Below, one piece after another: positions 37,944-47,361 of a stretch of DNA of 64,000 bases. Position 1 is the stretch's first letter. Each line of letters begins with the position of its first letter. The translations under genes and the position numbers were made by a program. The stretch is from Ignavibacteriota bacterium (GTDB taxonomy: Bacteria > Bacteroidota > Ignavibacteria > Ignavibacteriales > Melioribacteraceae): the NCBI GenBank assembly GCA_016708125.1, contig JADJGF010000001.1, positions 1,324,001 to 1,388,000 of the forward strand, written 5' to 3'. The notes beneath the pieces were generated by a model. It was not told where the DNA came from, did not search any database, and saw only the letters and a list, made by a program, of their open reading frames with translations.

Positions 37944-38381
37944 ATGAAAAATGTTTTTTTTTCCACAATCGCTTTAACAATTCTATCTATTTCTTGTTCA
38001 GAAAATTCTTTATCAGATAACAATGAAGAAATTAATTTTAATGCTCATCAAATTGCTGGTTGTAATAATTCTAATTCGTTAGAGAAAATTAATTTCTACA
38101 ATTCATGTTTCAATTACACTTTTGATGAAACTCTAAAAATTGATTTTTGTGTTTACGGAAATTGCTGTCCGAATTCAAACAGATTTATCATTGAGCAAAA
38201 TATAAAATCAGATACAATTTATGTCACGGTTTCTGATACGGCTGCTAATTTGTGCAATTGTTTATGCAATTATAAAATTCATTTGGAACTAACCGGTTTG
38301 CAAAAAGATCAATACATTTTTTATTGTAATTTTGATAGTATTCTTGTTTATACGGAAAACATTTCTAAATTGGGGAAATAA
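37944..38381 (+). CDS. Cysteine-rich small lipoprotein, unknown function
   Basis: 145 residues from the ATG at 37944, where the lipoprotein signal begins (SISC, Cys18); an earlier in-frame start at 37911 overlaps the previous gene and is unlikely. Besides the lipidated residue there are nine cysteines (40, 55, 69, 74, 75, 104, 106, 108, 128), including a CC pair and a C-x-C-x-C motif. In the periplasm these could be disulphides or a metal site. I do not recognise a family. Confidence 0.65.
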   Translation: MKNVFFSTIALTILSISCSENSLSDNNEEINFNAHQIAGCNNSNSLEKINFYNSCFNYTFDETLKIDFCVYGNCCPNSNRFIIEQNIKSDTIYVTVSDTAANLCNCLCNYKIHLELTGLQKDQYIFYCNFDSILVYTENISKLGK

Positions 38382-38454
38382 TACTTAAACATTTTTTTAA
38401 TTTATACATAAAAAGAAACTATTTTAAATCTGTTCTTACAAAAATTTGCTTGAA

Positions 38455-39858
38455 ATGATATTTCAAAAATTCAATAAATCATATTACAAATACAAAATTA
38501 TTTTAACCTTTTCAATTGTTACAATTTTTCTGGTTTTTGTTCTTTCTCAATTTAGTTACAGATTTATAAAAAACTTATATCTTACACAAATTTCTGAAAA
38601 TCTTAGCAAAAATTTGGTGTTAACATTCGGACAAATAGACAAAGTTCAACTTGAAATTTTGCAGTCAGAAATTATAACGAAATCAACTTTAAATTATTTT
38701 TTCGAATTTTTTAATAAACCAGATTTGCAAAATATTTTTTCCGAAATTTTTATTTTTGATAAAGATTTTAAAGTTATTTCACACTCCAACAAACGTGAAT
38801 TAATTGGAAAAGTTGAACCGCGATTATTATTAAACGAAATTGAAATTCATTCACTTCGGCAAAATCAAATTTTCACATCTTTGCCATTCAAAGGAAATGA
38901 TGAAAATTGGTATTTGTGGGGATTTTATAAATTATCTGAAAATTATGTTCTCGTTGTAAAAGATAATGTTAAAAATTTTTCAAGTTTGGAAGAGCTTTCC
39001 AACTTTTTAATTTACTTCGGAATTTTTGGAATTATATTTTCAATTTTATTGGGATTTTGGGTCTCAAAATCAATTACAAATCCAATTTACAAATTAGTTG
39101 AATTCAGTGATGAAATTGGAGAAGGAAATTATAATTCGGAAGTTCCGGAAAAAACCAAAGGTGAAATTGAAATTCTTTCAAATGCGTTAATTTTAATGCG
39201 GAATAATATTAAAAACAGCAATAATGAAAAGGAAAAAATTCTTGCGCAAATAGCACATGAAATTAGAAATCCTCTTGGCGGAATAGAATTACTAATAAAT
39301 TTAATTAAGGAATCGCCAAAAGATGAAATTAAAAATGCTGAATATACAAATAAGATTTTAGATGAAATAAGTAATTTAAAAGAATTAATAACCTCGTATC
39401 TTAATTTTAGTAAACCGTATCCAGCAGTTTCGGAAAAACTAATAATTGAAGAAATGGTAAAAGATATTATTGAAATTTTTAAAAACGAATTAATTTCTAG
39501 AAATATTGAAGTAATTACAGATTTTGCTCAAAAAAATATATTTTTCGATAAAAGTCAATTTCGAAGTATTTTAATAAATTTACTAAAAAATAGCATTGAT
39601 TCGATTAATCAAAATGGTGAAATTGAAATTTCATCAAAATTAAAAGAAAGAAATATTGTAATTGAAATAAAAGATACCGGCTCTGGTATTTCCAAAGAAA
39701 ATTTTTCACGTATTTTTGAACCATTTTTCACGACAAAAATTAACGGAACCGGTTTGGGATTAGCAACTTGCAAGAAATATTGTGATGAAAATAATGCATT
39801 AATTTCTGCAGAAAGTGTTAAAAATAAAACAATTTTTACAATTAGCAAAAAATTATAA
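38455..39858 (+). CDS. Membrane sensor histidine kinase, NtrB-like partner of a sigma54 activator
   Basis: 467 residues from the ATG at 38455 (a TTG three codons earlier is less likely). Two membrane helices (about 15-38 and 185-205) flank a periplasmic sensor of about 145 residues that may be a single Cache/PAS-like fold. HAMP follows (about 205-255), then HisKA with His268 (IAHEIRNPLGG) and HATPase_c with NLLKNSIDS (N box), DTGSGIS (G1) and GTGLGLA (G2). It phosphorylates the response regulator encoded 1 bp downstream. First of four genes packed with 0-2 bp gaps. Confidence 0.92.
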   Translation: MIFQKFNKSYYKYKIILTFSIVTIFLVFVLSQFSYRFIKNLYLTQISENLSKNLVLTFGQIDKVQLEILQSEIITKSTLNYFFEFFNKPDLQNIFSEIFIFDKDFKVISHSNKRELIGKVEPRLLLNEIEIHSLRQNQIFTSLPFKGNDENWYLWGFYKLSENYVLVVKDNVKNFSSLEELSNFLIYFGIFGIIFSILLGFWVSKSITNPIYKLVEFSDEIGEGNYNSEVPEKTKGEIEILSNALILMRNNIKNSNNEKEKILAQIAHEIRNPLGGIELLINLIKESPKDEIKNAEYTNKILDEISNLKELITSYLNFSKPYPAVSEKLIIEEMVKDIIEIFKNELISRNIEVITDFAQKNIFFDKSQFRSILINLLKNSIDSINQNGEIEISSKLKERNIVIEIKDTGSGISKENFSRIFEPFFTTKINGTGLGLATCKKYCDENNALISAESVKNKTIFTISKKL

Positions 39859-39859
39859 A

Positions 39860-41224
39860 ATGTTAAAAATATTAGTCGTTGAAGATAATGACACAATGCG
39901 TTTGGGTATTATTGAAAGTTTAAAACGTGAGAATTATAAAGTTTTTTCGTTTTCTAATGGATCCGATGCATTAGATTTTCTAAAATCAAATTATGTTGAT
40001 TTAGCTATTCTTGATTTGAAAATGGAACCAATTTCGGGCATGGAACTGTTAGCAATAATTAAAAAGGATTATAACAAAATTGACGTTTTAATTATTTCTG
40101 CTTATGGAAATGTTCAAACTGCAGTTGATGCAATAAAAAATGGTGCCGCTGATTTTTTAACAAAGCCGTTTTCGCCGGATGAATTAAGAATCCGAGTTAA
40201 AAAAATCTCTAATGAAAAATTAAAAGAGGAGAAAATTCGTAATCTAATTGCAGAAAACGAATATTTACAAAATGAGATATCGAATCTTCAAAATGAATTG
40301 ATCGGTAACTCGGAATCTTTCACAAATATTTTAAAATTGGTAGATCAAGTTGCAGCAAAGGAAAGTCCAATTTTATTAAGCGGAGAAAGTGGAACTGGTA
40401 AGGAATTGATTGCAAAATTAATACATAACAAAAGTTTACGCGCCGATAAATCCTTTATAAAAGTTAATTGCGCAGCCTTAAATGAAAATTTGTTAGAAAG
40501 TGAATTGTTTGGACACGAAAAAGGTGCATTTACCGGAGCTGTAAAATCCAAAAAAGGTAGATTTGAATTAGCAAATAACGGAACCTTATTTTTAGATGAA
40601 ATTGGTGAAATTTCACCAGCAATGCAAGTAAAATTACTTCGTGTAATTCAAGAAGGTGAGTTTGAAAAAGTTGGCGGCGAAATTACATTGAAAACAAATG
40701 TTAGAATTATCAGCGCAACTAACAAAAATTTGCATTTAGAAATGTCTGAAAACCGCTTTCGCGAGGATTTGTTCTACCGTTTAAACGTAATTCCAATTCA
40801 TTTGCCATCTTTACAAGAAAGAAAAGATGATATAAAAATCTTAACTGAATATTTTCTTAAAAAATCAGCTGTAAAAAATCATCAAGAAATTAAAACAATT
40901 TCTGAAAACGGATACGATATTCTTAAAAATTATTCATTTCCGGGAAATATTAGGGAATTGGAAAATTTGATAGAACGTCTTTCCGTTGTTTCCGATGGGG
41001 AAACAATTGATGATAAACTAATTTCGTATCATCTTAATCCTAAAATTCAAACGGTCTATAACTTTTCACATTTATCTTTAGACGACTCTCTTTTTAATTT
41101 TGAGAAAAATATGATAATTCAAGCATTAAAAGAAGCAAAAAATGTAAAGCATCATACAGCAAAAATTTTGAAAATAAATACAAGTACATTGTATTATAAA
41201 TTAGAAAAGTTTGGTTTGTTATAA
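39860..41224 (+). CDS. NtrC-family sigma54-dependent response regulator
   Basis: 454 residues from the ATG at 39860, 1 bp after the kinase stop. Receiver domain with phosphoacceptor Asp52 (LAILDLKMEP). The AAA+ domain has Walker A GESGTGKE, the sigma54-contacting GAFTGA loop (EKGAFTGAVKSKKG) and Walker B LFLDEIGEI. The C-terminal Fis-type helix-turn-helix is KHHTAKILKINTSTLYYKL. All motifs needed to remodel sigma54 polymerase are intact. I could not identify a -24/-12 promoter in front of this operon by eye, so its targets may lie elsewhere. Confidence 0.94.
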   Translation: MLKILVVEDNDTMRLGIIESLKRENYKVFSFSNGSDALDFLKSNYVDLAILDLKMEPISGMELLAIIKKDYNKIDVLIISAYGNVQTAVDAIKNGAADFLTKPFSPDELRIRVKKISNEKLKEEKIRNLIAENEYLQNEISNLQNELIGNSESFTNILKLVDQVAAKESPILLSGESGTGKELIAKLIHNKSLRADKSFIKVNCAALNENLLESELFGHEKGAFTGAVKSKKGRFELANNGTLFLDEIGEISPAMQVKLLRVIQEGEFEKVGGEITLKTNVRIISATNKNLHLEMSENRFREDLFYRLNVIPIHLPSLQERKDDIKILTEYFLKKSAVKNHQEIKTISENGYDILKNYSFPGNIRELENLIERLSVVSDGETIDDKLISYHLNPKIQTVYNFSHLSLDDSLFNFEKNMIIQALKEAKNVKHHTAKILKINTSTLYYKLEKFGLL

Positions 41225-42163
41225 ATGAATATAATATATAAAATATTATTTATTACCTTTTGTTTGCTTGGTGTAAATACAATTTATTCTCAATCAAAAT
41301 TGGAAAAGGATTATTATAAATCTGTTAATAATGTTGAGTTAATAAATAGTAAATTGGATTCGCTCAATAAATTACTTTCTCAAAAAATAATTACAATAAA
41401 TGGCGAGAAATCTAAAAATTCTCAGAATAATTCAGTTATCGAAAATCTGCTTTCCTCAACATCTACAATTACAAACAAAATTGAAAAATATGAAACTGAA
41501 AAAAATAAAATTCTGCAATATCAAAACAAATTAAAAAATGACCTTGGGACTTATTATGAAATTCAAATTGACTCCTTAAAAAATGAAAACGGAGAGAAAA
41601 ATTTTCTTAAAATAATTGAACTTTCAGAAAGAAAATTGCTGGTTGCTGAAGAAATTGATTTACTTTCTGTAAATCCGGAAAAAATCGATAAAATTAAATC
41701 AGAGAAAAATAAAAAAAAACGTAAAATTTATAATGAATTTCTCAATTCTGCCAAAAATGAAGTTGATAATAAAATAGCAAAAATTGCAATTTTAAAATCT
41801 GAAATAGAAAATATAGTTAAACTCAAAAAAGAGAAAGATGAATTTTTAGATGAAATTGCATTTAACAGCAGAATGATGAAATCTTCTACAAAAAATTTAC
41901 AAAATACAGAAAGCGCAAGTTATGACGTTGAAAATTCGCCTTCTCGCGAAGTAATAAAGAATTATACAATTTCGATGAATGGAATTATAACACAACTTGA
42001 ATTTGGTAAAATTTCTGATGATAATATTCTTTCTTCAAAAAACACCAACGAAAAATTTTTTAAAACCACAAATTTTAATGATTTATTAAAACTCATTTCA
42101 AAAGCCGAAAAGGAGTTAAAAGAATATAAAAATGTAATTTCTAATAAGATCAAAAATCTGTAA
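41225..42163 (+). CDS. Exported coiled-coil protein in a two-component operon
   Basis: 312 residues. The ATG follows the regulator stop with no spacer. Signal peptide about 1-22 (TIYSQ). The mature protein is highly charged and almost entirely helical (KLEKDYYKSVNNVELINSKLDSLNKLL; KIDKIKSEKNKKKRK), a predicted long coiled coil with no known family. Because the partners are a kinase with a periplasmic sensor and an outer-membrane barrel, it may form a periplasmic link or cue protein; this is inference from context. Confidence 0.7.
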   Translation: MNIIYKILFITFCLLGVNTIYSQSKLEKDYYKSVNNVELINSKLDSLNKLLSQKIITINGEKSKNSQNNSVIENLLSSTSTITNKIEKYETEKNKILQYQNKLKNDLGTYYEIQIDSLKNENGEKNFLKIIELSERKLLVAEEIDLLSVNPEKIDKIKSEKNKKKRKIYNEFLNSAKNEVDNKIAKIAILKSEIENIVKLKKEKDEFLDEIAFNSRMMKSSTKNLQNTESASYDVENSPSREVIKNYTISMNGIITQLEFGKISDDNILSSKNTNEKFFKTTNFNDLLKLISKAEKELKEYKNVISNKIKNL

Positions 42164-42165
42164 TT

Positions 42166-43188
42166 ATGAAATTTCTTAGTGGAACCACAAGTCTTATTAT
42201 ATTTTTTTTATTTTTTTCTTCCTCTCAAACTTTTTCTCAATTTGATTTAAAATTAAATTTGGAGTCCGGAATTTACTCTGATAGTGTGAGAAATTTTGAG
42301 AATAATGTAAGTTTTATGAATCATGCGGCTGGATTTTTAAAATATTCTTATTTGCACGATTCTTCTGAATCATCTATTTTAATTCGAGCCGGAACTGATT
42401 TTTACAAAAGCAGTGTTTACACTTTTAAGTTAAACACAAATGGAAATTATCTTTATCAAACAAAAAATGTAACTTGGAAAGGTTTGCTGAATTATAATTA
42501 CAATTCTTATAATTATAATTCGGTTTTTTCGTCATTCAATATTTTTACACTGATTGGCGGTGCTGATTTTCAACTTAATATTTTTCCAATAAGTTTATTT
42601 TTGGGCTATTCAAATCAAAATCTCCAGCTTCGGAATAATATTTATTACGATTTAATTTTCCTTGATTGTCTTTCGTCAAAATCAATTAGTAATTTTTTTT
42701 CAATAGAATATGGATTTTTAGTCCAAAATTTCTCTGTTAATGATGAATTAAGTTCAAATAATAATATTTCAATAAATGGTTGGAATTTTGGTCCGCAAAT
42801 AAAAATTACTAACTACAAAAATGTTCTTTTTAATTTGAATTATAAATTTTTACTTTATTCTTCAAATAGCACTCTGTGTCCTTCTTTTGAACATCAATTA
42901 GAATTTATTGGTGGAACTTATATAAGTGAAAATTTATCACTTTTTCTTTTTGTTGATTATATACTTAGAAACTTAAAATTTACTAATTCATTCAACAAAG
43001 AAAGTTCTGTTTTTTTCGTTCCATCAAAAAGTGAAAATCAAATTGCGTTGCGATTTATGTACTCAATGAACACAAATTTTAAACCTTATTTTAAATTCGG
43101 TTATTTTAACGATGATTTGTTTGTAAAGGATTATAAGTTTCGGGGTCTTAATTTATTGATTGGAATGGAAGCCAGAATTAACCATTAA
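42166..43188 (+). CDS. Outer-membrane beta-barrel protein in a two-component operon
   Basis: 340 residues, starting 2 bp after the coiled-coil gene stop. Signal peptide about 1-25 (TFSQ). The rest alternates amphipathic strands with Asn/Ser/Tyr-rich turns (GLLNYNYNSYNYNSVFSSF; LFLFVDYILRNLKF; ALRFMYSMNTNFKPYFKFGYF), the appearance of a 12-16-strand barrel. No family recognised. Last gene of the kinase/regulator/coiled-coil/barrel operon and followed by a GC-containing hairpin. Confidence 0.7.
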   Translation: MKFLSGTTSLIIFFLFFSSSQTFSQFDLKLNLESGIYSDSVRNFENNVSFMNHAAGFLKYSYLHDSSESSILIRAGTDFYKSSVYTFKLNTNGNYLYQTKNVTWKGLLNYNYNSYNYNSVFSSFNIFTLIGGADFQLNIFPISLFLGYSNQNLQLRNNIYYDLIFLDCLSSKSISNFFSIEYGFLVQNFSVNDELSSNNNISINGWNFGPQIKITNYKNVLFNLNYKFLLYSSNSTLCPSFEHQLEFIGGTYISENLSLFLFVDYILRNLKFTNSFNKESSVFFVPSKSENQIALRFMYSMNTNFKPYFKFGYFNDDLFVKDYKFRGLNLLIGMEARINH

Positions 43189-43197
43189 CTTCTGGCT
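43170..43197 (+). terminator. Terminator of the two-component operon
   Basis: AGCCAGAA (43170-43177) pairs with TTCTGGCT (43190-43197); inner TTAA/TTAA can extend the stem. It overlaps the stop codon of the barrel gene and is followed by CCCTTTAT, a weak U-tract. Confidence 0.6.
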
Positions 43198-43428
43198 CCC
43201 TTTATAATGTCAATTCCTCAAAAATTATTTGCCACAATATTAACCAGAAAATTTAATTTTTACAGAAAATGACTTGTGTTTTCAGAAACAATTGGAAATC
43301 GTAAATCATATTTAATAAACTAATCATGAATGAAATCTTTTTAATGATTTCAAAATATTAATCATGAGTCCTCAAACTAATTACATCATTTAGCTTTTTT
43401 CCAACCATTCTAAACTTTTTAAATAATT

Positions 43429-43893
43429 TTATAAATCCATTCCGTATAAAAGCTTTTTAAGATCAAGAAGAATTACTATTTTATCTTCAATACTTGCAAT
43501 TGATCTTATATAATCTGTATTTACTTCCGTGGATACTATATCCGGCACATCTTTAAGAATATTTTTTGGTATTCTTAAAACTTCCGTAACTTCATCAACA
43601 ATAAACCCGATTGATTTATTTTCAAATTCAACAATTATAATTCTTGTATCGTTGTTGTATTCTTGGCTCTGTAAATTGAGTTTTAATCTGGTATCAACTA
43701 CGGCAATAATTTTTCCCCTTATATTCACAATACCAAGAACACTTGACGGAGCATTAGGAATAGATGTTACTTTTTGCATTTTGATAATTTCATTAACGTT
43801 AATAATATCAATGCAAAATTCTTCATCACCCAATTTAAAACCTACTAATTGCAGTAAGTCGGTATCTTCACTTATTAATGTTTCTTCATTCAT
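43429..43893 (-). CDS. cheW: CheW chemotaxis coupling protein
   Basis: 154 residues. CheW couples chemoreceptors to the CheA kinase. The double beta-barrel pattern is clear: LVGFKLGDEEFCIDIINVNEII, SIPNAPSSVLGIVNIRGKIIAVVDTRLKL, and FIVDEVTEVLRIPKNI. Cytoplasmic. It begins 18 bp after the chemoreceptor gene, so the two form an operon. No CheA gene is in the window. Confidence 0.95.
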   Translation of the reverse strand: MNEETLISEDTDLLQLVGFKLGDEEFCIDIINVNEIIKMQKVTSIPNAPSSVLGIVNIRGKIIAVVDTRLKLNLQSQEYNNDTRIIIVEFENKSIGFIVDEVTEVLRIPKNILKDVPDIVSTEVNTDYIRSIASIEDKIVILLDLKKLLYGMDL

Positions 43894-43911
43894 TTTTATT
43901 CTCTCTTTTTT

Positions 43912-45990
43912 CTATTTAACAAGTGATAGTTTTTTCTTAAAAGTATGTTTTTTAACTTGCACAACATCTCTGCTTCTACGGTCATCTAATTTAAATTGAG
44001 AAACCAAATCTTGAAGTTTTTCTGCAAGCTGACTTAAATCATTTGCGGCTCCGGCAACTTGCTGAATTCCAATTGCTGATTCTTGAGCTACGGTATTTAT
44101 TCCGTTTATACTTTTGCTGATTTGTTCTGCCGTTGCAGATTGTTCTTCGCTTGCTGTTGCAACTTGACTGGAAATATCCAAAACTTCATTTGAAGATTTA
44201 ACTATTTGTCCCATTGAATCTCCGGCTTTTATAGCTTCAACCATTCCTTTGCTTACTTCTTCATTTCCCTTGCCTATTGCTTCAACGGCGTTTTCACTAT
44301 TCTTCTGAATTTTACTAACCATTTCCTCAATTTCATTTGTTGCAGATGTTGTTCTTTCTGCAAGTTTTCTTACTTCATCTGCAACTACTGCAAAGCCTCT
44401 GCCTTGTTCACCGGCTCTTGCGGCTTCAATTGCGGCATTAAGTGCAAGCAGGTTAGTTTGATCTGCAATATCATTAATTACTTGTACAATTTCTCCAATT
44501 TGTCCGCTGCTTTCACCAAGTTCTAAAATTATTTTAGAAGAATCGCTTACAACTTCTTCAATTCTTTTCATCACATTAATTGTATCTTCTATAACTACCT
44601 TACCTGAATTGGCTAAAGTACCTGCTGTTTTTGCCGCATCGTTTGTGCCAACTACATGCTGAGATGTTTGGGTTATTGTTGCAACCATTTGCTCAACCGC
44701 TGTTGCTACTTCGGAAGTTTGAGAACTTTGTTCCTGTGAACCCGCTGCAAGTTCTTCCGCACTTGATGAAATTTGATTTGCTGCGCTTGCTGTTGCTGCA
44801 ACTGCATCACTGATTTCTGTAAGTACATTTTCTAACGAATCACCAAGTAAGTTTATGCTGTCTTTTATTTTTTGATGATCACCCTTATAATCTTTTAGGA
44901 CCCGAGATGTTAGATCTCCCCCAGCCATTTTTTCAAGTACTTCTGTCCCATCTTTTACGGGTAAAATGACCGCATCTAACACCTCATTAAAACCACCGAT
45001 TATTTCTTTATACGAACCTTGGAATTTATCTGCATCTCCTCTATTATCTAATTTACCTTCTTTCGCATCAACAATTAATTTTGTAGCTTCTTGAGATAAC
45101 TCATTTATTTTTCCTCTTACTATTTCATAAGCGTCAATCCCAGCATGTGCTTTACTTAACATTGAATTAAATACTTTTGCCATTTCACCCAATTCATCTT
45201 TTGAGTTAATCACAATGGGTTGGGTTGATTTAATAACTTTACTATCTAAACCACCTTTTGACATATTAATTAACCCATGCCCTAAATTTGCAATACATGC
45301 TGATTCTAAGGATGCTATTCCCCCTTTTACAATGGCTACAGGCTTAACAATACCTTTTGTCAGATACCAGGCAACTAAAACTACAAACAAAAGTGCAATT
45401 GCTCCAATAATGGATACTAAAAGTGTTGCTGAGTTATAAGAATTGTGTGCATCCTCTGCTGCAATTTCAACCAATTCATTTTGGTATGCAATTAATCCAA
45501 TAATAGCATTAAAATATCCGCTTTGAGCAGATCTAAATTCACCAAAAAGCATTGATGTAGCAGCTTCAATATTGCCGGCTTCTAGTTCGCTAAGTAATTT
45601 TTTTCTAATAGGATAATATTCATTATTTCTTACATCGTTTATTTTAGCTAATATTTCCTTTCCTTTTTCTGTTGTTACAGTATTCTCAAGAATTGCTAAA
45701 TTTTTATCAACTACTTCTTTTGCATGCTGGAATCTTTTGTATGATTCCTCTTTCATTGCTTCATCTTTTCTTAAAAATAAATTTCTAATTGTCCGGTCAT
45801 TGTCGTTTACAGCATCAATAATTTCATTTGCTTGAACAGTTTTAGGAAAACGATCTTCAACAATTAGAGTTAAATCTTCATTAACTGTTGATAAACTGTT
45901 TAAACCGGAAGATACTACAACTCCCATAAGAAAAAGGGTTGCCCCAAAACCCACCCCAAGTCTCATACCAATTTTTAAATTATTTAACAT
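43912..45990 (-). CDS. Methyl-accepting chemotaxis protein, four-helix-bundle sensor
   Basis: 692 residues with AAGGG about 7 nt upstream. First membrane helix about 10-30; periplasmic 4HB-type sensor (ERYPK-like pattern VEDRFPKTVQANEIIDAVNDNDRTIRNL); second helix about 188-212. The HAMP region appears enlarged, with two HAMP-like segments (KDELGEMAKVFNSMLSK; KEIIGGFNEVLDAVILPVKDG). The signalling tip is complete (DQTNLLALNAAIEAARAGEQGRGFAVVADEVRKLAERT). Closely similar in its cytoplasmic half to the broken receptor at 17958-20045 (shared GDHQxIKxSIN segment). Co-transcribed with cheW. Confidence 0.95.
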   Translation of the reverse strand: MLNNLKIGMRLGVGFGATLFLMGVVVSSGLNSLSTVNEDLTLIVEDRFPKTVQANEIIDAVNDNDRTIRNLFLRKDEAMKEESYKRFQHAKEVVDKNLAILENTVTTEKGKEILAKINDVRNNEYYPIRKKLLSELEAGNIEAATSMLFGEFRSAQSGYFNAIIGLIAYQNELVEIAAEDAHNSYNSATLLVSIIGAIALLFVVLVAWYLTKGIVKPVAIVKGGIASLESACIANLGHGLINMSKGGLDSKVIKSTQPIVINSKDELGEMAKVFNSMLSKAHAGIDAYEIVRGKINELSQEATKLIVDAKEGKLDNRGDADKFQGSYKEIIGGFNEVLDAVILPVKDGTEVLEKMAGGDLTSRVLKDYKGDHQKIKDSINLLGDSLENVLTEISDAVAATASAANQISSSAEELAAGSQEQSSQTSEVATAVEQMVATITQTSQHVVGTNDAAKTAGTLANSGKVVIEDTINVMKRIEEVVSDSSKIILELGESSGQIGEIVQVINDIADQTNLLALNAAIEAARAGEQGRGFAVVADEVRKLAERTTSATNEIEEMVSKIQKNSENAVEAIGKGNEEVSKGMVEAIKAGDSMGQIVKSSNEVLDISSQVATASEEQSATAEQISKSINGINTVAQESAIGIQQVAGAANDLSQLAEKLQDLVSQFKLDDRRSRDVVQVKKHTFKKKLSLVK

Positions 45991-46145
45991 TTGAATACCC
46001 TTAACATTTAAATACTAATTTTGAGTGAAAATTTTAATCATAACTTTTTTTTTCTATGATAAATCTTCGGCAGTTTGGCTGAAATCTTAAGGAACTTTGT
46101 TGTGATTGGTTTTATTTTGATGTGAGATGAATAAATTTTTAAATA

Positions 46146-47213
46146 CTAATTTATTCCGATTTGGGGAAATTTTAGGTTTATACAAACTTCATTGTTTTTA
46201 GAATTTATTTCTAATTGAATGTTGTATAATTTTGTTATCATATCAACAATTGATAAACCTAATCCATTTTCTTTTCTATTGTAGTTTGTATTTGAAACTG
46301 AAAATTCATGAACATTTTGAATTGATAATCCTTCGCCTAAATTCTTGATGCTGATTATATAAAATTTATTTTGAGGCGAACCTTTAATTTCAATTGGAGT
46401 TCCAGATGGTGAATATCTGCATGCGTTTTCTACCAATTCCTGCATCATAATTTCAAAATCTCTTTGTTCAATATTTAGCTGCGCCGGTAAAAATTTTATT
46501 TGAATATCTTTCAATCTGTCTTTGCATTCAAAACATTTTTCTATTTTTTCTAAACAATTTTGCTTTGCGGGATTTACAAATTCCAACTCAAGATTTTTGC
46601 TGATGTTTTTTGTACCAAGTTTGTATTCCGTGTAATTAACAAATTTTTCAATCCTATTGTGAATTCTTAATCCGGAACTATATACAGATTTAATCATTTC
46701 CTTTTTTTCATCATCGGAAATATTGTTAAAATCATCCAGCAATAATTGTGTATAACCTAAAATTGCAATTAGCGGAGTTCTTAATTCATGCGGAACATAC
46801 AAAGAAATACTTGTTTTAAGTTTATCAAAATTTTGTTCAATTAATTTCTGCTTCCATAGTCTTGTTTTTATTCTTTGAATTAGCTCATCGGCTTTATATG
46901 GTTTTACGATATAATCATCTGCACCAAGCTGCATTGCATAATGCATTGATTCATTATCCGTTCTTGCGGTTAAAAATATAAATGGAATGTTTTTTTCTAA
47001 TCCCATCGTTTTTAACATTTTAAAGAATTCAAACCCATTTATTTTGGGCATAATTAAATCAGTTAATATCAAATCCGGCAATTCATTTTTTAAAATGGAA
47101 ATTGCGCTCATTCCGTCTTGTGCTTCCAAACATTTATAACCTTCGCATGTAAGAAGTTCTATAATGTTTGTTCTAACATTGGTTTCGTCTTCAACGACTA
47201 AAATAGTATCCAT
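46146..47213 (-). CDS. Hybrid response regulator-histidine kinase (receiver first)
   Basis: 355 residues, soluble. N-terminal receiver (about 2-120) with Asp52 (LILTDLIMPKI) and the conserved Lys in YIVKPY. Then HisKA with His142 (VPHELRTPLIA) and HATPase_c with QELVENACRYS (N box) and NGLGLSIVD; the G1 box reads IKNLGEGLSI instead of DxGxG, a degenerate ATP-lid motif. The receiver probably gates the fused kinase, taking input from another kinase. It lies upstream of the MCP-cheW operon in the same direction (155-bp gap) and is divergent from the HTH-methylase gene. Confidence 0.88.
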   Translation of the reverse strand: MDTILVVEDETNVRTNIIELLTCEGYKCLEAQDGMSAISILKNELPDLILTDLIMPKINGFEFFKMLKTMGLEKNIPFIFLTARTDNESMHYAMQLGADDYIVKPYKADELIQRIKTRLWKQKLIEQNFDKLKTSISLYVPHELRTPLIAILGYTQLLLDDFNNISDDEKKEMIKSVYSSGLRIHNRIEKFVNYTEYKLGTKNISKNLELEFVNPAKQNCLEKIEKCFECKDRLKDIQIKFLPAQLNIEQRDFEIMMQELVENACRYSPSGTPIEIKGSPQNKFYIISIKNLGEGLSIQNVHEFSVSNTNYNRKENGLGLSIVDMITKLYNIQLEINSKNNEVCINLKFPQIGIN

Positions 47214-47333
47214 AGAAAATTAAATTTTATTAGCTAATATCGAGAATAAAAAGGGACATTCTATTGAATTTGTTGTAAATGGTTAAAAATTGTTTTGATT
47301 GGATAAGATTCAAATAATATTAATTTAGACTCT

Positions 47334-47361
47334 TGACAAAATCATTAACAAAAATTATTTT
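47334..47361 (+). promoter_or_regulatory. Candidate -35/-10 promoter for the HTH-methylase gene
   Basis: TTGACA (47334-47339) is followed after 16 bp by TATTTT (47356-47361). The -10 element ends exactly where four 10-bp repeats begin, so a protein on the repeats would block the polymerase. The consensus for this lineage is uncertain. Confidence 0.4.

Noticed and set aside
38382..38454. Sigma54 promoter in front of the kinase/NtrC-type operon
   Set aside because: TTTGC occurs at 38445 but no GG dinucleotide lies at the required 10-bp distance upstream.
44631..44813. Plus-strand frame of repeated Leu/Gln/His within a chemoreceptor gene
   Set aside because: Produced by the periodic codon pattern of the receptor helices on the opposite strand; similar shadows occur at 55083-55510.
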